A stretch of 64,000 nt of DNA from Streptomyces echinoruber (GCF_014651135.1 NZ_BMWH01000025.1:58495-122494); one strand, 5' to 3'; numbered from the stretch's first letter, positions 15,743-24,753 are shown. A program made the numbers and translations. Notes: generated by a model not told the origin, from the letters alone.

Positions 15743-16513
15743 TCACCACAGGGTCACCGCCAGCCGTGCCGTGGCGCTCGCGCCGGCCAGGCGCGCGGCG
15801 GTGGCGCGCGGCACCGACAGGGCGACCAGCGCCCCGCCGCCGGCGGTGCCGGACGTGTCGCCCAGGGATTCCGGGGGCCGGGCGACCCGCGCCCCGCGGG
15901 CGATCACCCGGGCCTCGCCACCCGTCGCCGGGTCCTCGGCGGCGATGACGTCGACCCGGTCACCGGGCCGCAGCAGCCGCACCGTGGCCGCGTCGGCGAT
16001 GCGCACCGGCGCCGTCACCAGCCGGGCGGCGCGGTGCCCCGGCGGCCGCCCGGCCACCGGATGCCCGCGGGCCGCCGCGTTCGGATGCGGCGGCGCGGTG
16101 CCCCGCGGCCCGGCCGCCACGAGCGCGGCCGCGGTCACCGCGAGCCCGGCCGCCACGGCCCGCCGCCGGCTCCGCACCAGCCGGTGCAGCCCGTACCGCG
16201 CGCCGCGCACCCGCACGGGCGCGAAGTGCGGCACCTCGCAGCGCGCGGGGACGTCCGCGCCGGCCGCGGGCGCGGACACGGGCACGACCGCGGGAGACGA
16301 CGGGGCCGGGGCGGCCGGGGCGGCCGGGGAGGCCGGGGAGGGCGGGGACGAGAAAGAGGACGAAGAGGAGGACGTAGGGGAGGACGAGGGGGAGGAGGGG
16401 GACGGCGGGAAGGGGGAGAGCGGAGAGAGCGGGGAGAGCGGGGAGAGCGGGGAGAGCGGGGAGAACGGGGGGAGCGGGGAGAACGGCGAAGACAGGGACA
16501 CGAGGACCACCAC
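15743..16513 (-). CDS. SAF-domain (CpaB/RcpC-like) membrane protein
   Basis: A protein of up to 256 residues. A basic stretch (RYGLHRLVRSRRR) is followed by one membrane segment (AVAAGLAVTAAALVAAG, about 120-136). A C-terminal SAF/RcpC-like domain (about 165-250) contains VRLLRPGDRVDVIA, as in the Flp-pilus factor CpaB. No other tad pilus genes lie nearby, so a pilus role is not supported. The first 90 residues are almost pure Ser/Pro (SPLSPLSPLS, then poly-Ser), coming from 9-bp DNA repeats; homologues I recall begin closer to PHFAPVRVRG. GTG at 16513 is the longest start and has no clear ribosome site, so the true start may be internal. Confidence 0.65.
   Translation of the reverse strand: MVVLVSLSSPFSPLPPFSPLSPLSPLSPLSPLSPFPPSPSSPSSSPTSSSSSSFSSPPSPASPAAPAAPAPSSPAVVPVSAPAAGADVPARCEVPHFAPVRVRGARYGLHRLVRSRRRAVAAGLAVTAAALVAAGPRGTAPPHPNAAARGHPVAGRPPGHRAARLVTAPVRIADAATVRLLRPGDRVDVIAAEDPATGGEARVIARGARVARPPESLGDTSGTAGGGALVALSVPRATAARLAGASATARLAVTLW
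16414..16485. repeat. Eight tandem 9-bp units in the SAF gene 5' part
   Basis: Eight units of gggagagcg or one-to-two-base variants run from 16414 to 16485. On the minus strand they encode the Ser-Pro-Leu repeats of the SAF protein N-terminus. Further upstream the DNA becomes irregular gag/gac runs that encode poly-Ser. Confidence 0.85.
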
Positions 16514-16745
16514 CCGTGACGAGGGACCGGCTTGCGATCTCCACGATGACGCCTCGCGCCCGCGCCCGCTCGAGTCGGTGCACTACCGGCTGGTTGTGGA
16601 CAACTCCCCCACCCGAACGAGCCGTTCCGCACACGGGAGCGCCCCCGGCAGCCCCACCGCCACCCCCGGCCATCTCACCGCCACCCCTGCCACCCCCGGA
16701 GCCCCCCCCGGGCCGCCCCCGCCATCCCGCCACCCCCGACGCCGC

Positions 16746-17597
16746 CTACGGCAGCGCAAACCCCGGATCCATCCCCCCGAGCGCGTTCGCGCACAGGCAG
16801 TCCCGGTCCTCGTTCGCCGGCAGCGCGGCCACCGCGTCGAACAGCACGCCGCGCAGCCGGTCGACGTTGGTCGCGAAGACCCGCAGGACCTCCTCGTGCG
16901 AGACGCCCTCGCCGGTCTCGGCGCCGGCGTCGAGGTCGGTGACGAGCGTCAGGGAGGTGTAGCAGAGCTCCAGTTCGCGGGCGAGGGCCGCCTCGGGGTG
17001 GCCGGTCATGCCCACCACCGACCAGCCCTGTGCCCGGTGCCAGAGGGATTCGGCCCGGGTGGAGAAGCGGGGCCCCTCGACGACGACCAGCGTGCCGCCG
17101 TCGACCGGCTCCCAGTCCCGGCCGCGGGCCGCCTTCAGCGCCGCCGCGCGGCCTGTGGGGCAGTACGGGTCGGCCAGGGAGACGTGCACCACGTTCGGCA
17201 CCGTGCCGTCGGGCAGGGGCAGCCCGTCGAAGTAGGTCGAGGGCCGGGACTTGGTGCGGTCGACGAGCTGGTCGGGCACGAGCAGGGTGCCGGGGCCGTA
17301 CTCGGGCCGCAGGCCGCCCACCGCGCACGGGCCGAGGACCTGGCGCACGCCGACGGACCGCAACGCCCACAGGTTGGCCCGGTAGTTGATGCGGTGCGGC
17401 GGCAGGTGGTGGCCGCGTCCGTGCCGGGGCAGGAAGGCGACGCGCCGGCCGGCGACCTCGCCGAGGAAGAGGGAGTCGCTGGGGGCTCCGTAGGGCGTGT
17501 CGACGTGGACCTCGGTCACGTCGTCGAGGAAGGAGTAGAAGCCGGAGCCGCCGATGACCCCGATCTCCGCGCTGACACCGTTCTCTGCGTTCGCCAT
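16746..17597 (-). CDS. mtnP: S-methyl-5'-thioadenosine phosphorylase
   Basis: A 283-residue purine nucleoside phosphorylase that splits methylthioadenosine (from polyamine and related pathways) into adenine and methylthioribose 1-phosphate. Conserved blocks are IGVIGGSGFY near residue 11, the phosphate-binding LPRHGRGHHLPPHRINYRAN near 58-77, VVVEGPRFSTRAES near 165 and the base-site region VGMTGHPEA near 190. Length is typical. ATG at 17597 immediately precedes the conserved block, and the longer open frame belongs to the neighbouring gene region. It lies 78 bp downstream of the Ruc/FmdB gene on the same strand and may be co-transcribed with it. The hypothetical-free alternative would be a general purine nucleoside phosphorylase. 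Confidence 0.92.
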   Translation of the reverse strand: MANAENGVSAEIGVIGGSGFYSFLDDVTEVHVDTPYGAPSDSLFLGEVAGRRVAFLPRHGRGHHLPPHRINYRANLWALRSVGVRQVLGPCAVGGLRPEYGPGTLLVPDQLVDRTKSRPSTYFDGLPLPDGTVPNVVHVSLADPYCPTGRAAALKAARGRDWEPVDGGTLVVVEGPRFSTRAESLWHRAQGWSVVGMTGHPEAALARELELCYTSLTLVTDLDAGAETGEGVSHEEVLRVFATNVDRLRGVLFDAVAALPANEDRDCLCANALGGMDPGFALP

Positions 17598-17674
17598 GTC
17601 CTGCACAGTAGCCGCCCCGCAGGACGCCGAAGACCCTGCCGTCGCGACGACGGCAGGGCCGAAGCGGTGCAGGG

Positions 17675-17956
17675 TCAGGCGGCGGTGCTGGCGGTGCTGG
17701 ACGACGACGACTTCGCGTCGGACGAGGACGACGAGGACGACGAGGAAGAGGAGGAGCCCGACGTGGAGCTGCTGGAGGAGCTGCGGCTGTCGGTGCGGTA
17801 GAAGCCGGAGCCCTTGAAGACAATGCCGACCGCCGAGAACACCTTCTTCAGGCGGCCCTTGCAGCTCGGGCACTCCGTCAGGGCGTCGTCGGTGAACTTC
17901 TGCACCGCCTCGAGGCCCTCGCCGCATTCGGTGCACTGGTACTGGTAGGTGGGCAC
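17675..17956 (-). CDS. ruc: FmdB-family zinc-ribbon protein, Ruc-like redox chaperone
   Basis: A 93-residue cytoplasmic protein. An N-terminal zinc ribbon has two CxxC pairs (Cys8/Cys11 and Cys29/Cys32) in the family frame PTYQYQC. From about residue 55 the chain is disordered, with long Ser runs. This layout equals M. tuberculosis Rv0991c (Ruc), described as an oxidation-activated chaperone with an unstructured C-terminus and co-regulated with hsp60/hsp70. GTG at 17956 is fixed by AGGAGG seven bases upstream and by the conserved N-terminus. The control region supports the chaperone idea: a SigR promoter and two CIRCE operators lie within 85 bases. Function in this organism is inference. Confidence 0.85.
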   Translation of the reverse strand: MPTYQYQCTECGEGLEAVQKFTDDALTECPSCKGRLKKVFSAVGIVFKGSGFYRTDSRSSSSSSTSGSSSSSSSSSSSSDAKSSSSSTASTAA

Positions 17957-17966
17957 TGTCTTCCTC

Positions 17967-17993
17967 CTGGCACTCTCACCTTGTGAGTGCTGG
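17967..17993 (-). promoter_or_regulatory. CIRCE element 1 (HrcA operator)
   Basis: gcactc (17970-17975), nine bases, gagtgc (17985-17990): the CIRCE spacing with perfect 6-bp arms, though the outer TTA/TAA of the consensus is replaced by ctg/tgg. It lies in the mRNA leader, 11 bases before the GTG of the Ruc gene. Confidence 0.75.
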
Positions 17994-18016
17994 CACTCTC
18001 GCTCTGGGAGTGCTAA
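17990..18016 (-). promoter_or_regulatory. CIRCE element 2 (HrcA operator)
   Basis: On the minus strand the left arm TTAGCACTC (18016-18008) is a perfect CIRCE arm, then nine bases, then GAGTGCCAG. It shares four bases with element 1 and overlaps the -10 of the SigR promoter, so bound HrcA should block initiation. Confidence 0.9.
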
Positions 18017-18041
18017 CGACGCTCCATAGTGACGCATTCCC
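18015..18041 (-). promoter_or_regulatory. SigR-type promoter of the Ruc gene
   Basis: Minus strand GGGAAT (18041-18036), exactly 18 bases, GTT (18017-18015). This is the SigR consensus. The GTT merges into the CIRCE arm TTAGCACTC. Confidence 0.85.
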
Positions 18042-18046
18042 GGCCG

Positions 18047-19345
18047 TCAGTCCACTGCGGCCGCTTCGCGGTGACCGACGCCACGCGCGACGGCACGGCC
18101 GCGGGGCCGTGCGGCCAGGCGGGAGCGCAGGGCCACCAGGACGGCCAGGGCGAGCACCGTGCCGGCCATCGGCACCAGGAACCCGGCGCCGTCCCCCAGG
18201 CGGTCCTCCAGCTGCCCGGCGACCGTGACGGCGGCCGCCTGGCCGAACGCGACGGCGCCGGTCATCCAGGTGAACGCCTCCGTGCGGGCGCCGGCCGGGA
18301 CCAGGGTCTCGACCAGCGTGTAGCCGGTGATCAGGGAGGGCGCGATGCAGGCGCCGGTCAGCAGGCCCAGGCCGCCGAGGACGGGCACCGAGTGCGCGGT
18401 CCACAGGGTGGAGGCGACCAGCGCGAGGGCGGTGTACGCCAGGACCAGGCGGCGCCGCGGGGAGGTCCGCCAGGCGACGGCGCCGCAGACCAGCCCGGAG
18501 AGCATGTTGCCGGCGGCGAAGACGCCGTACAGGACGCCGTTGAGGCCGGGGTGGCCGATGGACTCGCTGAACGCGGCGAGGGAGACCTGCATGCCGCCGA
18601 AGACCGAGCCGATGCCGAGGAAGACGGCGACCAGCACCCGCACCCCCGGCACGCGCAGCGCCGAGGCGTGCCGCACGCGCGCGTGCCCGCCGTCCCGGGA
18701 GACCGGCGGCTGGGTGCTGCGGCCGGCGGCGAACAGCAGGCCGCCCAGCAGGGTCAGCGTGGCCTCCGCGACCAGGCCCGCGGCGGGGTCCACGGCGGTG
18801 CACAGGGCGGTGGCCAGCAGCGGGCCGAGGACGAAGGTCAGCTCGTCGGTGACCGACTCGAAGGCCGCCGCGGTGGTCATCAGGGGCGAGTCCTTGAGTT
18901 TCACGCCCCAGCGGGCGCGCACCATGGGGCCGATCTGCGGCACCGAGGCGCCGGTCGGCACGGCGGCCGCGAACAGCGCCCACAGGGGCGCGTGGGCGAG
19001 CGCCAGCGCCGTCAGCGCCAGGGCGGCCAGGGCGTGCACCAGGACGCCCGGGACCAGGACGGCGCGCTGGCCGTGGCGGTCGGCGAGACGGCCGCTGTAC
19101 GGCGCGAACAGCGCCATGGAGACGCCGGTGACGGCCGCGGCGGCGCCGGCCGCGCCGTAGGAGCCGGTGGTGTGCCGCACGAGCAGCACGATGGACAGGG
19201 TGAGCATCGCGAACGGCTGGCGGGCCGCGAAGCCCGGCAGCAGGAACGTCCAGGCGCCGCGGGTGCGCAGCAGCCGGCCGTATCCGGGGCGAAGGGAGGG
19301 GTCCGTCGAGTTCATCGCCGGTTCTGCGGTGACCGTGTTCTCCAC
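18047..19345 (-). CDS. MFS transporter
   Basis: A 432-residue inner-membrane protein with about 12 hydrophobic segments. The cytoplasmic loop 2 motif (GRLADRHGQRAVLVPG, near residue 75) is the MFS motif A type. A typical GASVPQIGPMVRARW loop follows, common in a Streptomyces group of uncharacterised MFS exporters. GTG at 19345 is chosen over ATG 19315 because AAAGG lies eight bases upstream. It ends six bases before the SigR promoter of the Ruc gene, which lies downstream on the same strand, so read-through could feed that gene. Substrate is unknown. Confidence 0.85.
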   Translation of the reverse strand: MENTVTAEPAMNSTDPSLRPGYGRLLRTRGAWTFLLPGFAARQPFAMLTLSIVLLVRHTTGSYGAAGAAAAVTGVSMALFAPYSGRLADRHGQRAVLVPGVLVHALAALALTALALAHAPLWALFAAAVPTGASVPQIGPMVRARWGVKLKDSPLMTTAAAFESVTDELTFVLGPLLATALCTAVDPAAGLVAEATLTLLGGLLFAAGRSTQPPVSRDGGHARVRHASALRVPGVRVLVAVFLGIGSVFGGMQVSLAAFSESIGHPGLNGVLYGVFAAGNMLSGLVCGAVAWRTSPRRRLVLAYTALALVASTLWTAHSVPVLGGLGLLTGACIAPSLITGYTLVETLVPAGARTEAFTWMTGAVAFGQAAAVTVAGQLEDRLGDGAGFLVPMAGTVLALAVLVALRSRLAARPRGRAVARGVGHREAAAVD

Positions 19346-19630
19346 GGTCCGTGCCTTTCTGCCGCCTGGTAGCGGGCCCCGTGCGGTGCGTGGCGGCGGG
19401 GCGCGCCGAGAGCTGTCCTCGTGCGCGGAACTGCGGTAGATACCGGCGCCCGCGGAAAGGGGCAGCCGGCCGCCATACGGTCGCGCCAGCTCTGCGTCAG
19501 GCAGAGTCGGTTCGAACAGGTGCGCCCTCATTGTACAGAGCGGGCCGCCTCCGGGCCTGTGAAAAGCAGCACCATCGCCCGGCCCACCTGCGATTCCCGG
19601 ACGCGCGGGGCGTACGGGGCAACGTCCGCA

Positions 19631-19714
19631 CGGGGCGTACGGAGCGGCGTACGAAGCAACGCACGGAGCGACGTGCGAAGCGGCGTGCGAAGCGGCGTGC
19701 GAAGCGGCGTGTGA
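19631..19714. repeat. Seven tandem 12-bp units
   Basis: Units related to agcggcgtgcga run from 19631 to 19714, three nearly identical at the 3' side. They lie between the antiporter stop (19736) and the MFS gene start, with no supported gene. Confidence 0.85.
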
Positions 19715-19735
19715 AGAGATGCCCCGGCGCGTCTC

Positions 19736-21241
19736 TCAGCGCCCGTTCTCCTCCCCGCCCGTCCCCAGCCATCCCGCCAGCTTGCCGCCGCGGCTGACCG
19801 CCCGCAGGCGGCGTTCGGCGGCCTCGCGGACGGGGTCGGTGGCGACGACGAGGAGTTCGTCGCCACGGCGCAGGACGGTCGTCGGGAGCGGCACGAAGGA
19901 CCTGCCGTCGCGCACGACGAGGGTGACCGCGGCCCCGGCCGGCAGCCGCAGCTCGTTGATCTCGACGCCGTGCATGCGGGAGTTCGCCGGGATCGTCACG
20001 GACAGCAGGTGGCCGCGCAGCCGCTCCAGGGGGGCGGACTCGATGCCGAGGTCGGCGGTCTCCGGGCCCTCGCCGAGCCGCAGGGCGCGGGCGAGCCAGG
20101 GCAGGGTCGGCCCCTGGACGAGGGTGTAGACGGCGACCAGGACGAAGACGATGTTGAAGATGCGCCGGCTGGCCTCCACCCCGTTCACCATGGGGATGGT
20201 CGCCAGGATGATGGGCACGGCGCCGCGCAGCCCGGCCCAGGACATGAGGATCTGCTGCCGCCGGGGCACCCGGAACGGCGTGAGGCTGGCCACCACGCTC
20301 AGCGGTCGCGCCACCACGGTCAGCACCAGGCCGATGACGAGGGCGGGCCACACGTCGTCGCCCAGTTCGTGCGGGGTGACGAGCAGACCGAGCAGGACGA
20401 ACATGCCGATCTGCGCGAGCCAGCCGAGGCCCTCGGCGAAGCCGCGGGTGGCCGGCCAGTGCGGCAGCCCGGCGTTGCCCAGCGCCATGGACGCGAGGTA
20501 GACCGCGAGGAAGCCGCTGCCGTGGGCCAGGGCGCCGGCCGCGTAGGCGGCGACCGCGATGGCCAGGACGGCGATCGGGTACAGGCCGGAGGCGGGCAGC
20601 GCCACGCGCCTGAGGCCCCACGAGCCCAGCCAGCCCACCGCGAGGCCGAGGGCGGCGCCGATGGCCAGCTCCAGCGCGATCTCGCCCAGTAGCACGTACC
20701 AGTGCGCGACGGGGCCGGCGGTGGAGAAGGCGACGACGAGGATGACGACGGGGGCGTCGTTGAAGCCGGACTCGGCCTCCAGGGTGCCCGTCACGCGTGC
20801 GGGCAACGGGATCCGGCGCAGCACCGAGAACACGGCCGCCGCGTCCGTGGAGGACACCACCGCGCCGATGATGAGCGCCTGCCGCCATTCCAGCCCGACC
20901 AGGTAGTGCGCGCCCGCCGCCGTGACCCCGACGCTCACCGCGACGCCGGCCAGGGCCAGTGCGGAGGCGGCCGGCAGGACGGGCCGGATGTCCCGCCACT
21001 TCGTGCCCAGGCCGCCCTCGGCCAGGATGACGACCAGGGCCGCGTACCCGAAGATCTGGGTCAGCGCGGCGTCGTCGAAGTGGATGCCGCCGACGCCGTC
21101 CTGGCCCATGAGGATGCCGATGGCCAGGTAGACGAGCAGGCTGGGCAGTCCGCTGCGCGAGGAGATCCGGACCGCTGCGACGGCGACGAGCAGGACGAGC
21201 GAGCAGACGAGCAGGAGCTGGTTGAGCTGGTGGACAGTCAG
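19736..21241 (-). CDS. CPA1-type potassium/proton antiporter (CvrA/NhaP2-like)
   Basis: A 501-residue inner-membrane antiporter. It has about 12 hydrophobic segments, the ion-site motif ESGFNDAPVV (near residue 150 of the full protein), SWAGLRGAVPI later on, and a C-terminal TrkA-C/RCK-like regulatory domain (about 400-485: VTIPANSRMHGVEINELRLP). The first ATG (21109) would delete the first helix. The frame continues upstream with TVHQLNQLLLVCSLVLLVAVAAV-like helix sequence until a TAG, and the only start-like codon next to a ribosome site (AAGGGAA, six bases) is CTG at 21241. I therefore call a CTG start. It probably serves K+ and pH balance. Confidence 0.85.
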   Translation of the reverse strand: MTVHQLNQLLLVCSLVLLVAVAAVRISSRSGLPSLLVYLAIGILMGQDGVGGIHFDDAALTQIFGYAALVVILAEGGLGTKWRDIRPVLPAASALALAGVAVSVGVTAAGAHYLVGLEWRQALIIGAVVSSTDAAAVFSVLRRIPLPARVTGTLEAESGFNDAPVVILVVAFSTAGPVAHWYVLLGEIALELAIGAALGLAVGWLGSWGLRRVALPASGLYPIAVLAIAVAAYAAGALAHGSGFLAVYLASMALGNAGLPHWPATRGFAEGLGWLAQIGMFVLLGLLVTPHELGDDVWPALVIGLVLTVVARPLSVVASLTPFRVPRRQQILMSWAGLRGAVPIILATIPMVNGVEASRRIFNIVFVLVAVYTLVQGPTLPWLARALRLGEGPETADLGIESAPLERLRGHLLSVTIPANSRMHGVEINELRLPAGAAVTLVVRDGRSFVPLPTTVLRRGDELLVVATDPVREAAERRLRAVSRGGKLAGWLGTGGEENGR

Positions 21242-21767
21242 CGGCCGTTCCCTTCCCTAGGTCTCGTGAGGTCTCGTGAGGTCTCGCAGGGCTTCCGAGG
21301 CCCGGAAGTCCGCGGAGCCGGGGTCCGGTGAGCGGCCGGCCCCGGCTCCGCGCCCCTCGATCGCCGCGCCGCCCCGATCACCCCGCCACGCCGCGAGGCG
21401 ACCGCGCCGTACCGACGCCCGCCCGGTCCCTCGGCGCCGGAGTCCGGCCGGGGCGTCCGGCGCCGGCGCCCGGGCCCGGCACCCCGCACGGGAGTCCGCG
21501 TACGCCTCATCCACGTCATTCACGTCCATCAGGCACGAAACCGTGACACTTCGCACCCGGAGGCCCGGACCACACCAGGATACTTCGTTACCGTACCTAA
21601 CTCTTGACGATTTCTTGACGCTCGGACGGCAAGATCGAACGCGCGCGCGTGCCGGTTCCCGACTCCGCGTCAAGGGGCGCCCGGCCCTGCGCCTAAGGTT
21701 GCTCCTGCGTTCAGACGCAACAGCACAGCCCGTTCTGCCCCTCGCGTATAGGACAGCAAGGACAGCG
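21242..21767. other. Promoter region between antiporter and acylase genes
   Basis: A 526-bp divergent intergenic region. At 21260-21290 gaggtctcgt is repeated three times. Near 21600, cttgacg occurs twice 13 bp apart and could be a -35, but no well-spaced -10 follows. A second candidate -10 is taaggt near 21695. No gene was recognised. Confidence 0.4.
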
Positions 21768-24650
21768 ATGCCCCCCAACACCACCGCCTCCACGGGCCAG
21801 CAGCCCGGCAAGTCCGGCAGGAAGAAGGGACGCAAGGCCCGGCTGATCGTGCTGGTGCTGGTGCTCGCCATCGTCGGAGGCATCGCCTACGGGGCGTACT
21901 GGTCCATCAGCACCGTCCGCGCGTCCTTCCCGCAGACCAAGGGTTCGGTCACGCTCCAGGGTCTGTCGGGGCCGGTCGACGTCCGGCGCGACGCCTACGG
22001 CGTCCCGCAGATCTACGCCTCCTCCGACACGGACCTGTTCATGGCGCAGGGCTACGTCCAGGCGCAGGACCGGTTCTACGAGATGGACGTGCGCCGGCAC
22101 ATGACGGCCGGGCGCCTGTCGGAGATGTTCGGCCGGAGCCAGGTCGACAACGACGAGTTCCTGCGCACCCTCGGCTGGGACCGGGTCGCCAGGCGGGAGT
22201 ACGACACCAAGTTGTCGGCGAGCACCAGGAAGTACCTCCAGGCTTACACCAAGGGAGTCAACGCCTACCTGCAGGGCAAGGACGGCGAGGACATCTCCCT
22301 GGAGTACGCGGCCCTGGGCCTGACCAACGACTACAAGCCCGAGAAGTGGACCCCGGTCGACTCCGTCGCGTGGCTGAAGGCCATGGCCTGGGACCTGCGC
22401 GGCAACATGCAGGACGAGATCGACCGCGCCTTGATGACCAGCCGCCTGGGCCCCCAGCAGATCGCCGACCTGTACCCGCGGTACCCCTACGGCCGCCACC
22501 GGGCGATCGTCCAGGAGGGCCAGTACAGCGAACTCGCCGGAGCGTTCCGGCAGTCGGGCGGCGGCACGTCGGCGGGCACGACCACCGGTTCGACCGGCAC
22601 CACCGGTTCGACCGGCACCACCGGCACCGCCGGCTCGACCGGTTCCGCGGGCACCACCGGGACGGCCGGCACGGGCGCCGCCACGGGCACGGGCACGGCC
22701 GGCGCGAGCGGGACCTCCTCCGCCTCGGCCGGCTCGTCCGGCTCGGCCCTCCAGAGCCAGCTCGCGGGCCTGTACAAGGTCCTGGACGACGTGCCGGCCG
22801 CCGTCGGCGTGAACGGCAACGGCATCGGCTCCAACTCCTGGGTGGTGTCCGGCAAGTACACGATCACCGGCAAGCCGCTGCTGGCCAACGACCCGCACCT
22901 GGCGCCGTCCCTGCCGTCGGTCTGGTATCAGATGGGCCTGCACTGCCGGGCCCTGTCCGGCACCTGCCACTACGACGTCACCGGCTACACCTTCGCCGGC
23001 ATGCCCGGCGTGGTCATCGGCCACAACCGGGACATCGCCTGGGGCATGACCAACTCCGGCGTCGACGTCACCGACCTGTACCTGGAGAAGCTGACCGGCG
23101 ACGGCTACCAGTACAACGGCAAGGTGGTCCCCTTCGACACCCGCGAGGAGACCATCAGGATCGCCGGCGGCGGCTCCAAGAAGATCGTGGTGCGGCAGAC
23201 CCAGGACGGCATGCCCCTGCTGTCGGACCGCAGCAAGGAGCTGGTGAAGGTCGGCCGGAAGGCCACCGTCGACGCCGCGGCCCCGGACCGCGGCGACGGC
23301 TACGGCGTCGCCCTGCGCTGGACCGCCCTGGAACCCGGCACCACCATGGACGCCGTCTTCGCCATGGACCGGGCGGCGAACTGGAGCGACTTCCGCAAGG
23401 CGGCCGCCCTGTTCGACGTGCCGTCGCAGAACCTGGTCTACGCCGACACCGACGGCAACATCGGCTACACCCTGCCGGGGAGGATCCCCACGCGGGCGAA
23501 GGGCGACGACGGTTCGGTCCCGGCGCCGGGCTGGGACCCCAAGTACCGCTGGACCGGCTACATCGGGCAGGACGAGCTGCCCTACGAGTACAACCCCGAG
23601 CGCGGCTTCATCGTCACCGCCAACCAGGCCGTGATCGACCGGGACAAGTACCCGTACACGCTCACCACGGACTGGGGATACGGCACCCGCAGCCAGCGGA
23701 TAACCGACCTGATCGAGTCGAAGATCAAGGACGGCGGCAAGATCTCCACCGACGACATGCGCCAGATGCAGCTGGACAACAGCAGCGAGATCGCCAAGCT
23801 GCTGGTGCCCAAGCTGCTGAAGATCGACGTCAAGGACAAGGACGTCCGGCAGGCGCAGAAGCTGCTGGAGGGCTGGGACTACACCCAGGACGCCGACTCG
23901 GCGGCGGCCGCCTACTTCAACGCGGTCTGGCGCAACATCCTCAAGCTCGCCTTCGGCAACAAGCTGCCCAAGGAGCTGCGGGTCAAGGGCCAGTGCCTGT
24001 GGGTGGAGCCGGCCGACACCACCGGCCCGGTGGACGACACCCAGAAGGTGCGCGAGTGCGGCGAGCGCGACGCCGACCAGGCGCAGCCGGACGGCGGCGA
24101 CCGCTGGTTCGAGGTTGTGCGCACCCTCGTGGACCAGCCGCGGAGCGCCTGGTGGACCACGCCCGCCGTGGGCACCCGCGGCGGCGCGGACCACAACCGC
24201 GACGACCTGTTCAAGCGCGCCATGGTCGACGCCCGCTGGGAGCTGACCGCCAAGCTCGGCAAGGACATCGACACCTGGAGCTGGGGCCGGCTGCACCGCC
24301 TGTTCCTGAAGAACCAGACCCTGGGCACCTCGGGTCCGGACCCGCTGCGGCGCGTTCTGAACCGCGGCCCCTGGAAGCTCGGCGGCGGCGAGGCGGCGGT
24401 GGACGCCACCGGCTGGAACGCGGCCGGCGGCTACGGCGTCGTGTGGGTGCCGTCGATGCGGATGGTGGTCAACCTCGCCGACTTCGACAAGTCGAAGTGG
24501 ATCAACCTCACCGGCGCCTCCGGCCACGCCTTCAGCGCCCACTACACCGACCAGACCGGTAAGTGGGCCAAGGGCGAGCTGCTGCCGTGGTCGTACTCGT
24601 CGAAGGCGGTCGACAAGGCCACCAGCGACACTCTGGTGCTCAAGCCGTGA
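21768..24650 (+). CDS. Penicillin-acylase-family (Ntn) amidohydrolase
   Basis: A 960-residue secreted or membrane-tethered precursor of the S45 family, whose members hydrolyse acyl-homoserine lactones, penicillins or other acyl amides. Residues 1-25 are basic and 26-47 form one membrane helix or uncleaved signal. The alpha chain follows (VRRDAYGVPQIYA near 75; AQGYVQAQDRFYEMD near 97). The catalytic beta-chain serine is Ser355 in G-SNSW, after which HNRDIAWGMTNSGVD is conserved. Just before the maturation site, residues about 264-330 are an unusual Gly/Thr/Ser/Ala low-complexity stretch. ATG at 21768 has AAGGA upstream. A 20-bp hairpin follows. The substrate is unknown. Confidence 0.9.
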   Translation: MPPNTTASTGQQPGKSGRKKGRKARLIVLVLVLAIVGGIAYGAYWSISTVRASFPQTKGSVTLQGLSGPVDVRRDAYGVPQIYASSDTDLFMAQGYVQAQDRFYEMDVRRHMTAGRLSEMFGRSQVDNDEFLRTLGWDRVARREYDTKLSASTRKYLQAYTKGVNAYLQGKDGEDISLEYAALGLTNDYKPEKWTPVDSVAWLKAMAWDLRGNMQDEIDRALMTSRLGPQQIADLYPRYPYGRHRAIVQEGQYSELAGAFRQSGGGTSAGTTTGSTGTTGSTGTTGTAGSTGSAGTTGTAGTGAATGTGTAGASGTSSASAGSSGSALQSQLAGLYKVLDDVPAAVGVNGNGIGSNSWVVSGKYTITGKPLLANDPHLAPSLPSVWYQMGLHCRALSGTCHYDVTGYTFAGMPGVVIGHNRDIAWGMTNSGVDVTDLYLEKLTGDGYQYNGKVVPFDTREETIRIAGGGSKKIVVRQTQDGMPLLSDRSKELVKVGRKATVDAAAPDRGDGYGVALRWTALEPGTTMDAVFAMDRAANWSDFRKAAALFDVPSQNLVYADTDGNIGYTLPGRIPTRAKGDDGSVPAPGWDPKYRWTGYIGQDELPYEYNPERGFIVTANQAVIDRDKYPYTLTTDWGYGTRSQRITDLIESKIKDGGKISTDDMRQMQLDNSSEIAKLLVPKLLKIDVKDKDVRQAQKLLEGWDYTQDADSAAAAYFNAVWRNILKLAFGNKLPKELRVKGQCLWVEPADTTGPVDDTQKVRECGERDADQAQPDGGDRWFEVVRTLVDQPRSAWWTTPAVGTRGGADHNRDDLFKRAMVDARWELTAKLGKDIDTWSWGRLHRLFLKNQTLGTSGPDPLRRVLNRGPWKLGGGEAAVDATGWNAAGGYGVVWVPSMRMVVNLADFDKSKWINLTGASGHAFSAHYTDQTGKWAKGELLPWSYSSKAVDKATSDTLVLKP

Positions 24651-24753
24651 GGCGCTGAGCGCACCGGGCGCACTGGATATACCGGGGCGCACCGGGTGCA
24701 CCGGGTGCACTGGATGCACCGAGGTGCACCGGGGCGCGCCAGGCGCACGCCCC

